Source: Brumimicrobium glaciale
Lineage (GTDB): Bacteria; Bacteroidota; Bacteroidia; Flavobacteriales_D; Crocinitomicaceae
Length of the DNA: 64,000 bases
NCBI RefSeq assembly: GCF_004152935.1
Contig: NZ_SETE01000008.1
Span: forward strand, 1-64,000
Direction of reading: 5' to 3'
This document shows positions 24,708 to 33,365 of the stretch, piece after piece. A program made the translations under genes and the position numbers. The notes below the pieces were generated by a model, which saw only the letters and a program-made list of their open reading frames with translations, made no database searches and had not been told where the DNA came from. Every line of letters starts with the position of its first letter. The stretch's first letter is position 1.

Positions 24708-25088
24708 ATGAAAAAGTATTCTATAATTTTTTTAGTAAGCCTTTTAGCGCTTTTCTCTTGTAAAAAAGAAGCTGGCGAAGGTGGAAGATCTTCCATAACC
24801 GGAAAGGTTTTTATGTCTGATAAATCAGGAAATAATCAAGGAGAATATTTCATTCCAGATTATGATGTTTTTATCATTTATGGTGAAGACAATGAAACCT
24901 ATGATGAGGACATGAAAACCAATTATGATGGTTCATTCGAATTCAAAAACTTAAGAGAAGGGACTTATAAAGTTTATTCATACAGTGAAGTTTCGACAAA
25001 TCCGTCTGGTTTAGAGCCCGTTTTCAAATCTGTTACTTTAGGTAAAAAAGAAACAAAAGATATTGGAACAATTGAGGTAAGCAAATAA
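24708..25088 (+). CDS. Lipoprotein with carboxypeptidase-regulatory-like beta-sandwich
   Basis: The lipoprotein signal MKKYSIIFLVSLLALFSC ends in the lipidated Cys18. The mature part is one small beta-sandwich (SITGKVFMSD, YDVFIIYGEDN, TNYDGSFEFKNLREGTYKVY) of the CarboxypepD_reg/SdrD-B type found in many Bacteroidota surface proteins. Its stop codon is immediately followed by the TTG start of the VTC gene, so it heads a four-gene operon and probably serves the same process at the membrane. Confidence 0.75.
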   Translation: MKKYSIIFLVSLLALFSCKKEAGEGGRSSITGKVFMSDKSGNNQGEYFIPDYDVFIIYGEDNETYDEDMKTNYDGSFEFKNLREGTYKVYSYSEVSTNPSGLEPVFKSVTLGKKETKDIGTIEVSK

Positions 25089-25862
25089 TTGGAAAATCTA
25101 AATCACATACTTCAAAAAATTGATCCTATTTCACTTAAAGAAATGGACACTGTGAAATTGCTCAACAGGGCGGACACAAAGTTCATCTTTAATTCAAATA
25201 TATTGTGTGATATTCTGGAGGAAATAAGACCCAATTACAGGGTACTTTCCACAGAATATGGTAGAATAAATAGCTACAGAACGTTGTACTATGACACCAA
25301 AAATTTATCAAGTTATATAACGCATCACAACGGAAAACTGAATAGACTTAAAATTCGATTTAGGGAGTATATTGATTCAAATTTAACTTTTTTAGAGGTT
25401 AAATTCAAATCGAATAAAGGAAAGACCAATAAATCAAGATTAGAAAGTCCAGCCATTGAAAACAGTTTAGGTTCGGTGTCTAAGGATTTTATAAATAAAA
25501 ATTCCTTTTATAATGCTGACGATCTCGTACCGACATTATGGAATAGCTTTTCTCGGTTAACTTTAGTTCACAGAGTAGATAAAGAAAGATTAACCATTGA
25601 CCTAAATATCGGTTTTAGTAAGATCGAGGGAGGAGAAAAAGTAGAGATTCCTCACTTAATTATTGCTGAAGTAAAGCAAGAAAAAGCTACTGCAAATTCT
25701 GACTTTATTCGTGTAATGAAAAGAAGGCACATTCGACAAAGCAGTATGAGTAAATATTGTATAGGTACCGTTTTGACTAACAAAAATGTGAAATCAAACA
25801 AATTTAAAGAACATATTTTAAAAATAAATAAACTAGAAAATGATAGAACTGTTATTGCTTAA
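25089..25862 (+). CDS. VTC-domain polyphosphate polymerase-like protein
   Basis: The protein shows the VTC (vacuolar transporter chaperone) CYTH-like tunnel fold. Basic and acidic strand motifs are in the right order: KLLNRADTKFIF, RTLYYDTKN, RLKIRFREY, LTFLEVKFKSNKGKTNKSR and the closing RQSSMSKYCIG. In yeast Vtc4 this domain makes inorganic polyphosphate from ATP on the cytoplasmic face and feeds it through a membrane channel. The start is TTG directly after the previous stop (TAATTG). The conserved VTC opening (ISLKEMDTVKLLNR) begins soon after, which supports it. It overlaps the DUF4956 gene by 23 bases. Catalysis is inferred from family, not shown. Confidence 0.82.
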   Translation: MENLNHILQKIDPISLKEMDTVKLLNRADTKFIFNSNILCDILEEIRPNYRVLSTEYGRINSYRTLYYDTKNLSSYITHHNGKLNRLKIRFREYIDSNLTFLEVKFKSNKGKTNKSRLESPAIENSLGSVSKDFINKNSFYNADDLVPTLWNSFSRLTLVHRVDKERLTIDLNIGFSKIEGGEKVEIPHLIIAEVKQEKATANSDFIRVMKRRHIRQSSMSKYCIGTVLTNKNVKSNKFKEHILKINKLENDRTVIA

Positions 25863-26517
25863 AATTCCAATCTTAGGATCAAAAATTATTGATTTTGATA
25901 GCTTCTTTGAAATGCTCATTAGGTTTTCCATTAACCTAATTGTAGCCTTTATTGTTATTCGAAAAATATACTATCCTATTCACAAAAGAAAGGATTATTT
26001 ATTCACTTATTTCCTATTCAATATTCTCATTTTCTTTGTTTGTATTCTATTAAATGGAGTAAAACTTAAACTTGGATTTGCATTTGGATTGTTTGCTATT
26101 TTTGGAATTTTAAGATACCGAACAGAACAGCTACCAATCAAGGAAATGACTTACCTTTTCATGATTATAGCGATTGCTATCGTTAACTCATTGTCTGATC
26201 AAAAAGTAAGTTTAGCCGAATTACTTTTAGTGAATGGAACGATTGTATTGGCCACATATTTACTTGAAAAAGTGTTCCTTTTAAAACACGAATCTAGAAA
26301 AGAGATTGTCTACGAAAAAATTGAAAACGTAAAGCCAGAAAACCACAAACTATTAATTGCTGATTTAAAAGATCGTACAGGATTAAACATTCACCAAGTT
26401 CAAATAGGGAGAATTGATTTCTTAAAGGATACTGTTAGAATTATTGTTTTTTATTATGAAGATGAAAACTCAAATGTATCCATTGAAAATACATTCATAA
26501 GCAACAAAAATGAGTAA
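25840..26517 (+). CDS. DUF4956 membrane protein, partner of the VTC protein
   Basis: Four or five transmembrane helices (about residues 25-145), with the conserved GFAFGLFAIFGILRYRTE segment of DUF4956, are followed by a cytoplasmic alpha/beta domain (about 160-225). DUF4956 genes commonly accompany VTC-domain genes in bacteria, where the membrane protein is a natural candidate for the polyphosphate conduit. It overlaps the VTC gene upstream by 23 bases and the DUF2490 gene downstream by 8 bases, so the three products are translationally linked. Confidence 0.82.
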   Translation: MIELLLLKIPILGSKIIDFDSFFEMLIRFSINLIVAFIVIRKIYYPIHKRKDYLFTYFLFNILIFFVCILLNGVKLKLGFAFGLFAIFGILRYRTEQLPIKEMTYLFMIIAIAIVNSLSDQKVSLAELLLVNGTIVLATYLLEKVFLLKHESRKEIVYEKIENVKPENHKLLIADLKDRTGLNIHQVQIGRIDFLKDTVRIIVFYYEDENSNVSIENTFISNKNE

Positions 26518-27166
26518 ACTTTTTCCATATATCATCCTATTGATGCTCCCGGTCTTTGCACAGTCACAAGTGGTAAGTGATGCAAGATTGTGGACAGGCA
26601 TATCTATTAGTAAGGAGTTTAATGATTTTAAATTCACTTTGGGCACAGAGTATAGATTAGATGAAAACTTCACTCATACGGATAAAGTTTTAGGAGAATT
26701 TGGAGCAGAATATGATTTTACGAAAAGGTTTTCAGGGGGTATTGGCTATCGCTATTCAAGAGATAATGACTATGAAGAATATAGCTATGAATTAAGTCAC
26801 CGATTCGATATTGGTTTAGAATATGAATTTAAGTTTGGCGAATATGAATTAAAAAATAGGATTAAATATCAAATAGAATCAGCACCTAGCGACAGAAATA
26901 ATCCTACCTATATTCGGAACAAAACTACTTTAGAATATAAGATAGAAAACAAAAAGAAAGACATTAGACCTTTTATTTCCTTCGAATTACATTATCAATT
27001 GAATGATGTTTATGCTTTTAATCGATCAAGACTTTCTGCAGGATCAAAATTTGATTTGAACAAAAAAAGTAGCATTAAGGTATTTTACATTTATGAGAAT
27101 AAGTTCAATACTAAAAATCTCAAGCAAGGTCATATTTACGGGATTGGTTATAGTTTAGACATTTAA
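26510..27166 (+). CDS. DUF2490 outer-membrane beta-barrel
   Basis: Signal peptide MSKLFPYIILLMLPVFAQSQ. The mature part has alternating amphipathic strands (LWTGISISKEF, FTLGTEYRLDEN, FSGGIGYRYSRDNDY, FDIGLEYEF, YELKNRIKYQIE) and ends in the aromatic-rich YGIGYSLDI, typical of outer-membrane barrels. The pattern matches DUF2490. It is the last gene of the VTC operon and would place an outer-membrane component beside the predicted polyphosphate polymerase and inner-membrane protein. Confidence 0.82.
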   Translation: MSKLFPYIILLMLPVFAQSQVVSDARLWTGISISKEFNDFKFTLGTEYRLDENFTHTDKVLGEFGAEYDFTKRFSGGIGYRYSRDNDYEEYSYELSHRFDIGLEYEFKFGEYELKNRIKYQIESAPSDRNNPTYIRNKTTLEYKIENKKKDIRPFISFELHYQLNDVYAFNRSRLSAGSKFDLNKKSSIKVFYIYENKFNTKNLKQGHIYGIGYSLDI

Positions 27167-27211
27167 GTCCTAATCATTATTAGACAAAATCATTTGGATG
27201 GATTAATAAAA

Positions 27212-27253
27212 CTTCAAATGAATAGAATCATTAAAGACGCTATTCATTTGAAG
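27212..27253. terminator. 14-bp perfect hairpin between convergent genes
   Basis: CTTCAAATGAATAG pairs with CTATTCATTTGAAG across a 14-base loop. There is no strong T-run. It lies 45 bases after the VTC operon and before the end of the minus-strand gene, so it probably stops transcription or stabilises mRNA 3' ends from both sides. Confidence 0.55.
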
Positions 27254-27318
27254 AAATCAATTTATGCGAATCATCATTTTACGAGCAGGCACAAAGTAAA
27301 ACCCGATCATTTTAGATT

Positions 27319-27888
27319 TCAATTTCCAAGAACTTCAAAAGAGTAAACATCTGTAGTCAGCGATTCGGCATTCATAGGAAATGATTTCATTGTTGAGGAC
27401 ATAAAAACGACACCATAAACGCCAGGTTCTAATCCTTTGGAGGGAATTCGTTTAATAATTCTCAAATTTTTATTCACTTCACTTCCATCACAACCAACAC
27501 GTTGAATTGGAATATCATTGTCTGGATTGTTTTTTGGAGTATTTTGAATAACCCTCTTTTTGTCTTTTACAATATCCATTTTAGCTAAAGTAAAAGGTAC
27601 ATTTTGTTTGCTCATTTTACCCCGAACATAAAAGACTAAATCTTCACCTGAAGTAATTTTAATTGGAGCCTCTGCCCCTTTCACTCTAAAAGTTGATTGG
27701 TGACCCATCAACTTTTCACCCGCTGTAAAGAATGCTTTCTCAGCTTCCAAAAATATTAATTCTTCTTGACCTTTTTGATGGATTGCAACTGACATTTCTG
27801 GCATTTCAGCCACTTTTTCATCGATTGAATTTGTGGAACTAAAAAATAAAGATCCAACAACAGCTGCACTTATAAATAAGATTTTCAT
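27319..27888 (-). CDS. Exported protein of unknown function
   Basis: A signal peptide (MKILFISAAVVGSLFFSS) precedes about 170 residues of predicted beta structure with no recognised family: ELIFLEAEKAFFTAGEK, GEDLVFYVRGKMSK, VYGVVFMSSTMK. Two features stand out: a single mature Cys in QRVGCDGSEVN and Lys-rich central strands. No lipobox or T9SS sorting domain is present, so a periplasmic location is likely. Confidence 0.6.
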   Translation of the reverse strand: MKILFISAAVVGSLFFSSTNSIDEKVAEMPEMSVAIHQKGQEELIFLEAEKAFFTAGEKLMGHQSTFRVKGAEAPIKITSGEDLVFYVRGKMSKQNVPFTLAKMDIVKDKKRVIQNTPKNNPDNDIPIQRVGCDGSEVNKNLRIIKRIPSKGLEPGVYGVVFMSSTMKSFPMNAESLTTDVYSFEVLGN

Positions 27889-28157
27889 AGTAGTAATTTT
27901 TTGTAATTAATGAACTTCGAAAATAATTGATTATTCAATATTTAGCATGGAAATTCATAGAATTAATATTTAGAACCAAATAAAATATATTAAACATCTG
28001 TTTACCATTAATTTATAATCTATTTGAGTTTTAAATAAAGTTATACTGATTGCAAAGTAAAATATCAAACATGTTTTTCAAAGTAGATTTTTTTTGTATC
28101 TTTATTTAAGTTGAGCATTTTTCGACCTTCAACTAGCCACATAAATCAACAAGTAAA

Positions 28158-29939
28158 ATGGAATTCACAACGGAACAATATGACATAATAAATTCAACGG
28201 GAAACATTAAAATTAATGCCGTTGCTGGGTCGGGAAAAACAACGACCGTAATTGAATACGCAAAGGCCCGACCGAGAAAAAGCAAAATTCTTTATCTTGC
28301 TTTTAATAAATCGGTAAAACTAGAAGCCATGAAAAGGTTTCATGAAAAAGGCCTCACAAATGTTAAAGTTGAAACAGCTCATTCTTTAGCTTACAAAAAC
28401 ATTGTTTTCAAATATGGCTACAAAGTCAGGCCCCAAGGATTTCAAACTTATGATATTGCTGAGATTCTAAAAATTCAAGGAAATGGAGAAAAGCACACGG
28501 AATATGTTATTGCAAATCACATCAATAAATTCATTGCTTATTTCTGTAATAGTGACAAATCAAAAATTCAAGAATTAAATTATCTGGACATTGTTTCAGA
28601 CCGTAAGGCAAAGATATTTGTAAAAACTTATTACAAATTCATTGAGAAACAAACAAGATTGCTGTTGAGTAAAATGGACAGTGGTGAAATTGAAGTGACA
28701 CATGATTTTTATCTAAAGAAGTTTCAACTTTCAAATCCACAACTCAATTATGATTATATCCTTTTCGATGAAGGTCAAGATGCATCCCCAGCAATGTTAA
28801 GTGCTTTCCTAAATCAAAAAGCCTGTAAAGTTATTGTGGGAGATACACATCAACAAATTTATGGTTGGCGACATGCCGTAAATTCATTAGAAAAGGCAGA
28901 TTTTAAAACCTACCATCTTTCAACAAGTTTTAGATTTAGTCAAGATATTGCTGATCTTGGAATGCAGGTTTTAAATTGGAAAAATCATTTTAGCGATTAT
29001 AAACCGATTAGTATAAACGGAAAAGGAAAAACCAAGGAATTTAAAGTTAAAGCGGTTCTTGCCCGCACCAATCTTGGACTTTTACTTAAAGCTATTGAAT
29101 ATGTCACAGAAAAGAAGAATATAAAACACATTTACTTTGAAGGGAATATCAATTCATACACTTATGCGGATGAAGGAGCCTCTTTATATGATGTTTTGAA
29201 TCTCCATAATGGAAAAAACAGATTAATTCGAGATAAGTTAATCAAGCAAATGAATAGCTTGGAAGACTTAGAGGATTACATCAAAAAAACGGAAGATGTT
29301 CAACTGGGTTTAATGATTGAAATAGTTCGAGAATATGGAAATGAAATCCCGAATATTCTAAAGAAAATCAAAGCCAAACATGTTGCAGATAATGAAAAAG
29401 ACAAAGCAGAAATGATCTTCTCTACTGTTCATAGGTGCAAAGGTATGGAGTATGACGCGATACAAATTGTGAATGATTTCATAACCGAAGAGAAAATTGA
29501 GAAACTTAAAGCTGATGTAAAATCCAAGGGAGAAAATTTCTCTAAAATAAATGAGGAAATCAACTTGCTTTATGTTGCCATTACACGAACGAAAAACAGT
29601 ATTCATATTCCAGAGACACTGATGCCAGAAGATTTTCCTTCTTCGTCTCAAATTCGAGTTTTACGTGTTGAAAGTGAAGAAGAAAAAGCTGAAAAATCAG
29701 ATTTAGAAAAAGTAATAAACAACGCAATAGAAAAAGGGGATCAAGCATATTCCCTTGAGAAAAGAAGAAAAGATTTTAAAGCAGCATATCGACCATGGAC
29801 TACTGATTTAGACGATGAATTAACAATTATGTACTGTGAAGGTGTAAATTTACGCGATATTTCCAAACATTTTGAAAGAACAAAAGAAGCTATTCGTTCG
29901 AGAATCAATAAATTAGAGTTGGAAGAAATGTATGGTTAA
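28158..29939 (+). CDS. UvrD/Rep superfamily 1 DNA helicase, FBH1-like, with C-terminal DNA-binding helices
   Basis: Helicase motifs in order: Q/I TEQYDIINS and NAVAGSGKTTT (residues about 19-29), Ia LAFNKSVK, II DEGQD (about 203-207), III VGDTHQQIYGWR, IV STSFRFSQDIA and LARTN, V STVHRCKGMEYD, VI LLYVAITRTKN. The 593-residue size and the DEGQD/QQIYGWRHA variants are like the FBH1 branch, which removes RecA/Rad51 filaments. The last 55 residues (RPWTTDLDDELTIMYCEGVN) look like a Myb/SANT or resolvase-type helix-turn-helix. No partner gene is adjacent, so a solo repair or phage-defence role is possible. Confidence 0.85.
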   Translation: MEFTTEQYDIINSTGNIKINAVAGSGKTTTVIEYAKARPRKSKILYLAFNKSVKLEAMKRFHEKGLTNVKVETAHSLAYKNIVFKYGYKVRPQGFQTYDIAEILKIQGNGEKHTEYVIANHINKFIAYFCNSDKSKIQELNYLDIVSDRKAKIFVKTYYKFIEKQTRLLLSKMDSGEIEVTHDFYLKKFQLSNPQLNYDYILFDEGQDASPAMLSAFLNQKACKVIVGDTHQQIYGWRHAVNSLEKADFKTYHLSTSFRFSQDIADLGMQVLNWKNHFSDYKPISINGKGKTKEFKVKAVLARTNLGLLLKAIEYVTEKKNIKHIYFEGNINSYTYADEGASLYDVLNLHNGKNRLIRDKLIKQMNSLEDLEDYIKKTEDVQLGLMIEIVREYGNEIPNILKKIKAKHVADNEKDKAEMIFSTVHRCKGMEYDAIQIVNDFITEEKIEKLKADVKSKGENFSKINEEINLLYVAITRTKNSIHIPETLMPEDFPSSSQIRVLRVESEEEKAEKSDLEKVINNAIEKGDQAYSLEKRRKDFKAAYRPWTTDLDDELTIMYCEGVNLRDISKHFERTKEAIRSRINKLELEEMYG

Positions 29940-30010
29940 AAATAATTTTACTAAATTGCATGCTGTAAGAAGCTAAACAATTTCTTCACCTAAATTCTAA
30001 CACCGCAATA

Positions 30011-30823
30011 ATGAAAAAAAAATCAATTCGGATTGCATCTCTTCTATTTCCTGGAATAATTGCAAATTTCGCATACAAAAAACTTACTAATCCCCAAGTG
30101 AGGAAATTACGCGAAAACGAATTAATAACTTTAGACAAAGCTGAGAAAGAAAGAATGCGCTTCAAAGAATTCGATATTCAGCTCTATACTTGGAAAGGTG
30201 GTGATAAAAAGATTCTTTTAATACATGGCTGGGAAGGACAAGCGGGAAATTTCTCAGATATTATTGAACAACTTTTATCGAACGGATATACAGTTTATGC
30301 TTTTGATGGACCATCTCATGGATATAGCAGTAAGGGAAAAACCAGCTTGTTTGAATTTTCGGATTTGGTGGGCACTTTGATCCAAAAAAACAACATTAAA
30401 CTACTGATTAGCCATTCTTTTGGTGGAGTAGCAACAACATTCGCTCTTTATAACAACTCTAATTTACAGATAGATAAATATGTACTACTTACTACACCAG
30501 ATAAATTTATTGAGCGAATTGATGAAGTTTCAGAATCTGTTGGAATAAGTACAAAAGTAAGAAAGCGCTTAATTCAAAGATTAGAAAAAGAAACAAAAAT
30601 GAATGTGAAAGCACTTAATGTAAGCGGATTTGTAAAATTCATATCTGTCAAAAAGGCTTTAATAATTCATGATAAAGATGATAAAGTTATCCCTATAAAA
30701 TATTCATTAAACGTTCACAAAAACTGGAATGAATCTGAATTTAAAGAAGTTGAGGGGACAGGCCATTTTCGTATTTTGAGATCAAAAGAAGTAATTGAAA
30801 CAATTATAGATTATTTGAATTGA
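30011..30823 (+). CDS. Alpha/beta hydrolase
   Basis: The fold is shown by LLIHGWEGQAGNFSD (oxyanion region), AFDGPSHGYSS, the nucleophile elbow SHSFGG, the acid in IIHDKDDKVIP and the base in GTGHFRIL. The 270-residue chain has a basic N-terminal helix but no clean signal peptide, so it is probably cytoplasmic or loosely membrane associated. The substrate is unknown. It follows the helicase gene by 71 bases on the same strand. Confidence 0.88.
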   Translation: MKKKSIRIASLLFPGIIANFAYKKLTNPQVRKLRENELITLDKAEKERMRFKEFDIQLYTWKGGDKKILLIHGWEGQAGNFSDIIEQLLSNGYTVYAFDGPSHGYSSKGKTSLFEFSDLVGTLIQKNNIKLLISHSFGGVATTFALYNNSNLQIDKYVLLTTPDKFIERIDEVSESVGISTKVRKRLIQRLEKETKMNVKALNVSGFVKFISVKKALIIHDKDDKVIPIKYSLNVHKNWNESEFKEVEGTGHFRILRSKEVIETIIDYLN

Positions 30824-31261
30824 GATTGGAATTTAATGTTTGATGACAAAACCACATACTTTAAAGAATAGTAAAAATCAAATTTCGAGTTTGATTTTAT
30901 CAACAGAAAAGGAATTAATAATGAAGATATATATTACCAAGCTGGCGGGGCTATACAACCATAAATTTTGTATTAAACGAACGAAATGGGAGAATCGCCA
31001 GCCTTTGTAATACTGATTATGATGGATTGACATTTTTATCAAATGAGATTATTCAAGTACTTTTAAAGTAAGTTACTTTGCCCCTGAAAAATTTAGTTAC
31101 CCCTAGAAAAAAAAGAGAATAAGATATTAAACATCAATCATCTAATGAATTAATCTTTATTGCAAAAATTTATATTTAGCTTTGTAGGATAGATTAACCA
31201 AAAGGATGTCGGTGATAATCTCCGAAATCTGTAAATACCCTGCTAAAAACAAGATAGCAAA
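30824..31261. other. Intergenic region with an inverted repeat and a promoter motif
   Basis: GCTGGCG (30941-30947) and CGCCAGC (30996-31002) form a 7-bp GC-rich inverted repeat 48 bases apart in an otherwise AT-rich stretch. TAGCTTTG at 31177-31184 matches the -7 consensus TAnnTTTG and is the likely promoter of the serine hydrolase gene, giving a leader of about 70 bases. No gene was supported. Confidence 0.45.
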
Positions 31262-32434
31262 ATGAGAAAATTATTTTTTATCCCCATACTAATCGTTTCA
31301 ATAATTTCAATTCAAAGTTGTAAGAAAAGAGTTTTTGATCCAATTGTTATTCCTGATACTCCGGCGGAACCATTAAATGAAGATATTGTTGCCTTCAACA
31401 CCTATCTTTCTGAACAAATGAATGCGCTCAATATTCCTGGTATTTCTGTAACGATATTCAGAAAAGATGAAATTCTCTATGATAAACAAATGGGGAAAGC
31501 AAACATTCAAGAAGACGAAAACCTCACAAAAGATCATTTATTTTTAATGGCATCAGCCTCAAAAATAATTACAGCCACTGCCCTACTTCAATTATATGAA
31601 TATGGACATTTTGGGTTAGATGATGCTATTAATGATCACCTCCCTTTTACTGTTTCCAATCCTAACTCTGCTACACCCATAACATTCAGAATGCTACTGA
31701 CGCATACCTCTGGAATAGCAGATGGAAGTGCTTTAGATGGCCTTTACTATGATGGATATGACAGTCCACTACCTATTGATTATTTTGCTGAAGAATACTT
31801 AATTCCGGGAGGTAGTTTTTACAATGCGTCAGAGAATTTTAAAGATTTTGAACCAGGTACCCAATATGAGTTTTCTAATGCAGCAAGTACATTAATGGCA
31901 GTTTTAGTTCAAGAAATTTCAAGTCAAGATTTCCATATTTATTGTAAAGATTTTATTTTCACTCCTATGGGAATGACACAGTCTTATTGGAAATTAAATA
32001 AGGCTAAGCAATCCAATTTCCCGCTAGTGACGCCTTATAATTATGTGAATAATCAACTTAGTCCAATCGATCATTATGCTTTTACACATTATCCTAGTGG
32101 TGGACTCAGATCGACAGGTAGAGATATGATGAAGTTTTTCTCTGCACTTGCTAATGATGGGGAATTTAACTTAACCCATCTTTTGAATGATGACACAATT
32201 GATTTAATGTTTTCTAAACAAATTCCATCAATCAATAATAAAATGGGATTCCATGTTTTCCTGTTGGATCCTATTAACTTCTTATGGGGTGATGATGGAT
32301 CAATTAAAGGAGCATCTACAATTGTTGGTGTCGGTCCTTTCTCAGATATGGGGGTAATTATTCTAACAAATCGAAGTGATGTAGATTTGAGAGATTTACT
32401 TTCCGAAGGGTATCAATTGGGATTGAAATTGTAG
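31262..32434 (+). CDS. Class C beta-lactamase-like serine hydrolase, lipoprotein
   Basis: A lipoprotein signal ends at SIQSC. The penicillin-binding/beta-lactamase fold is seen in the SxxK motif ASASKIITATALLQL and the RMLLTHTSGI segment. A second motif reads YEFSNAA, with Phe-Ser-Asn instead of the usual Tyr-Ser-Asn. YPSGGLRSTGRDMMKF follows. The usual C-terminal HTG is replaced by KGAS-like sequence, so a true beta-lactamase is unlikely. An esterase or D-peptidase at the periplasmic face of a membrane is more plausible. Confidence 0.82.
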   Translation: MRKLFFIPILIVSIISIQSCKKRVFDPIVIPDTPAEPLNEDIVAFNTYLSEQMNALNIPGISVTIFRKDEILYDKQMGKANIQEDENLTKDHLFLMASASKIITATALLQLYEYGHFGLDDAINDHLPFTVSNPNSATPITFRMLLTHTSGIADGSALDGLYYDGYDSPLPIDYFAEEYLIPGGSFYNASENFKDFEPGTQYEFSNAASTLMAVLVQEISSQDFHIYCKDFIFTPMGMTQSYWKLNKAKQSNFPLVTPYNYVNNQLSPIDHYAFTHYPSGGLRSTGRDMMKFFSALANDGEFNLTHLLNDDTIDLMFSKQIPSINNKMGFHVFLLDPINFLWGDDGSIKGASTIVGVGPFSDMGVIILTNRSDVDLRDLLSEGYQLGLKL

Positions 32435-32835
32435 AGATTTATGGATTAAAAATTCAATGATTCTAGGATTGAAGCTAATTAAGCTATCTGAATTCATATA
32501 TACCAATAATACTGCACGATATTTCAACTCAGAATTGGACATCTTTGATAGTGAAGAAATAGTTTTTAAATCTTTTTGATCATTACAATCTGCGTAAAAC
32601 AATAAGTAACGCGCTGATTAAATTGATTAATGGATTTAACTCTCCACTCTTCACTACCTATTACCAACGTTTTATAAGCTTTAATTTAGTTGTTAAAAAC
32701 ACTTTATTTCAAATGATACTATCAATTTGTGACGTTTATTAAGATCTTAACTTAATAATAGGGTTACCTATTTAAGTCGCAGTATCTCAGAGACCATCGA
32801 CCATACAATAAACACCTATTAGTTAACGTACTAAA
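32435..32835. other. AT-rich intergenic region, nothing recognised
   Basis: There is no frame of credible coding character and no clear terminator. It leads into the large palindrome at 32838. Confidence 0.4.
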
Positions 32836-32837
32836 AA

Positions 32838-33043
32838 AAGATCCTTCAATCCAAAAAAATCAAAATTTTTTATAGATTATCAGGATGACGATTGTGTGGG
32901 TTGTACGATCAAAAAGCGGGTGGCAAAGGAATGGCGTGGAACGCCATTCCTTTGCCACCCGCTTTTTGCCACTGACCACATTAAACATTGTCATCCTGAA
33001 GCGATAACATAAAAATTTGTTTTTGTGTTTTGCGAAGGATCTC
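32838..33043. repeat. 205-bp nested palindrome (MITE-like intergenic repeat)
   Basis: AGATCCTTC (32839-32847) is matched by GAAGGATCT (33034-33042). Inside, TCAGGATGAC (from 32880) is matched by GTCATCCTGA (to 32999). At the centre, AAAAAGCGGGTGGCAAAGG plus AATGGCG is perfectly complementary to the arm ending at 32968, giving a 27-bp stem (32910-32936 / 32942-32968) with a 5-base loop. The outer arms are imperfect and the core is perfect. The whole can fold as one long hairpin. TCAGGATGAC/GAAGGATC words are widespread in Bacteroidota intergenic palindromes. Confidence 0.9.
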
Positions 33044-33048
33044 TTTTA

Positions 33049-33365
33049 CTTGTTGAATAAAAGCTAAACCTTATCAAAGAACTTATAAATAGATACTCTT
33101 GTAAGGTTCTAGTTAGATTAAGTTTAATAAATGGTTTTGCGATTTAAAGGGGTAGCCCTACTTAATAATTCAATTTCAGCCATCTTACCTAAACATCTTC
33201 TAGATTTTCAAAAAATGTTAATCAATTTATAATTTATTGTACCTTAAAATCTACCAAAGTGACAATTCAATAGATTATCAGGAAATATCGAATCTTAGTC
33301 AAATCTTTAAGGAATTATTTTTTATCTTAGTTAAAATTATAAACTAAAATTCTAAAAATCAGATT
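33049..33365. other. Intergenic leader of the Kelch gene, no gene seen
   Basis: The stretch is AT-rich without credible coding frames. No exact TAnnTTTG promoter was found in it. Confidence 0.35.

Noticed and set aside
30921-31010. 29-codon frame containing the GCTGGCG inverted repeat
   Set aside because: It is too short, with no family features. The inverted repeat explains the local GC.
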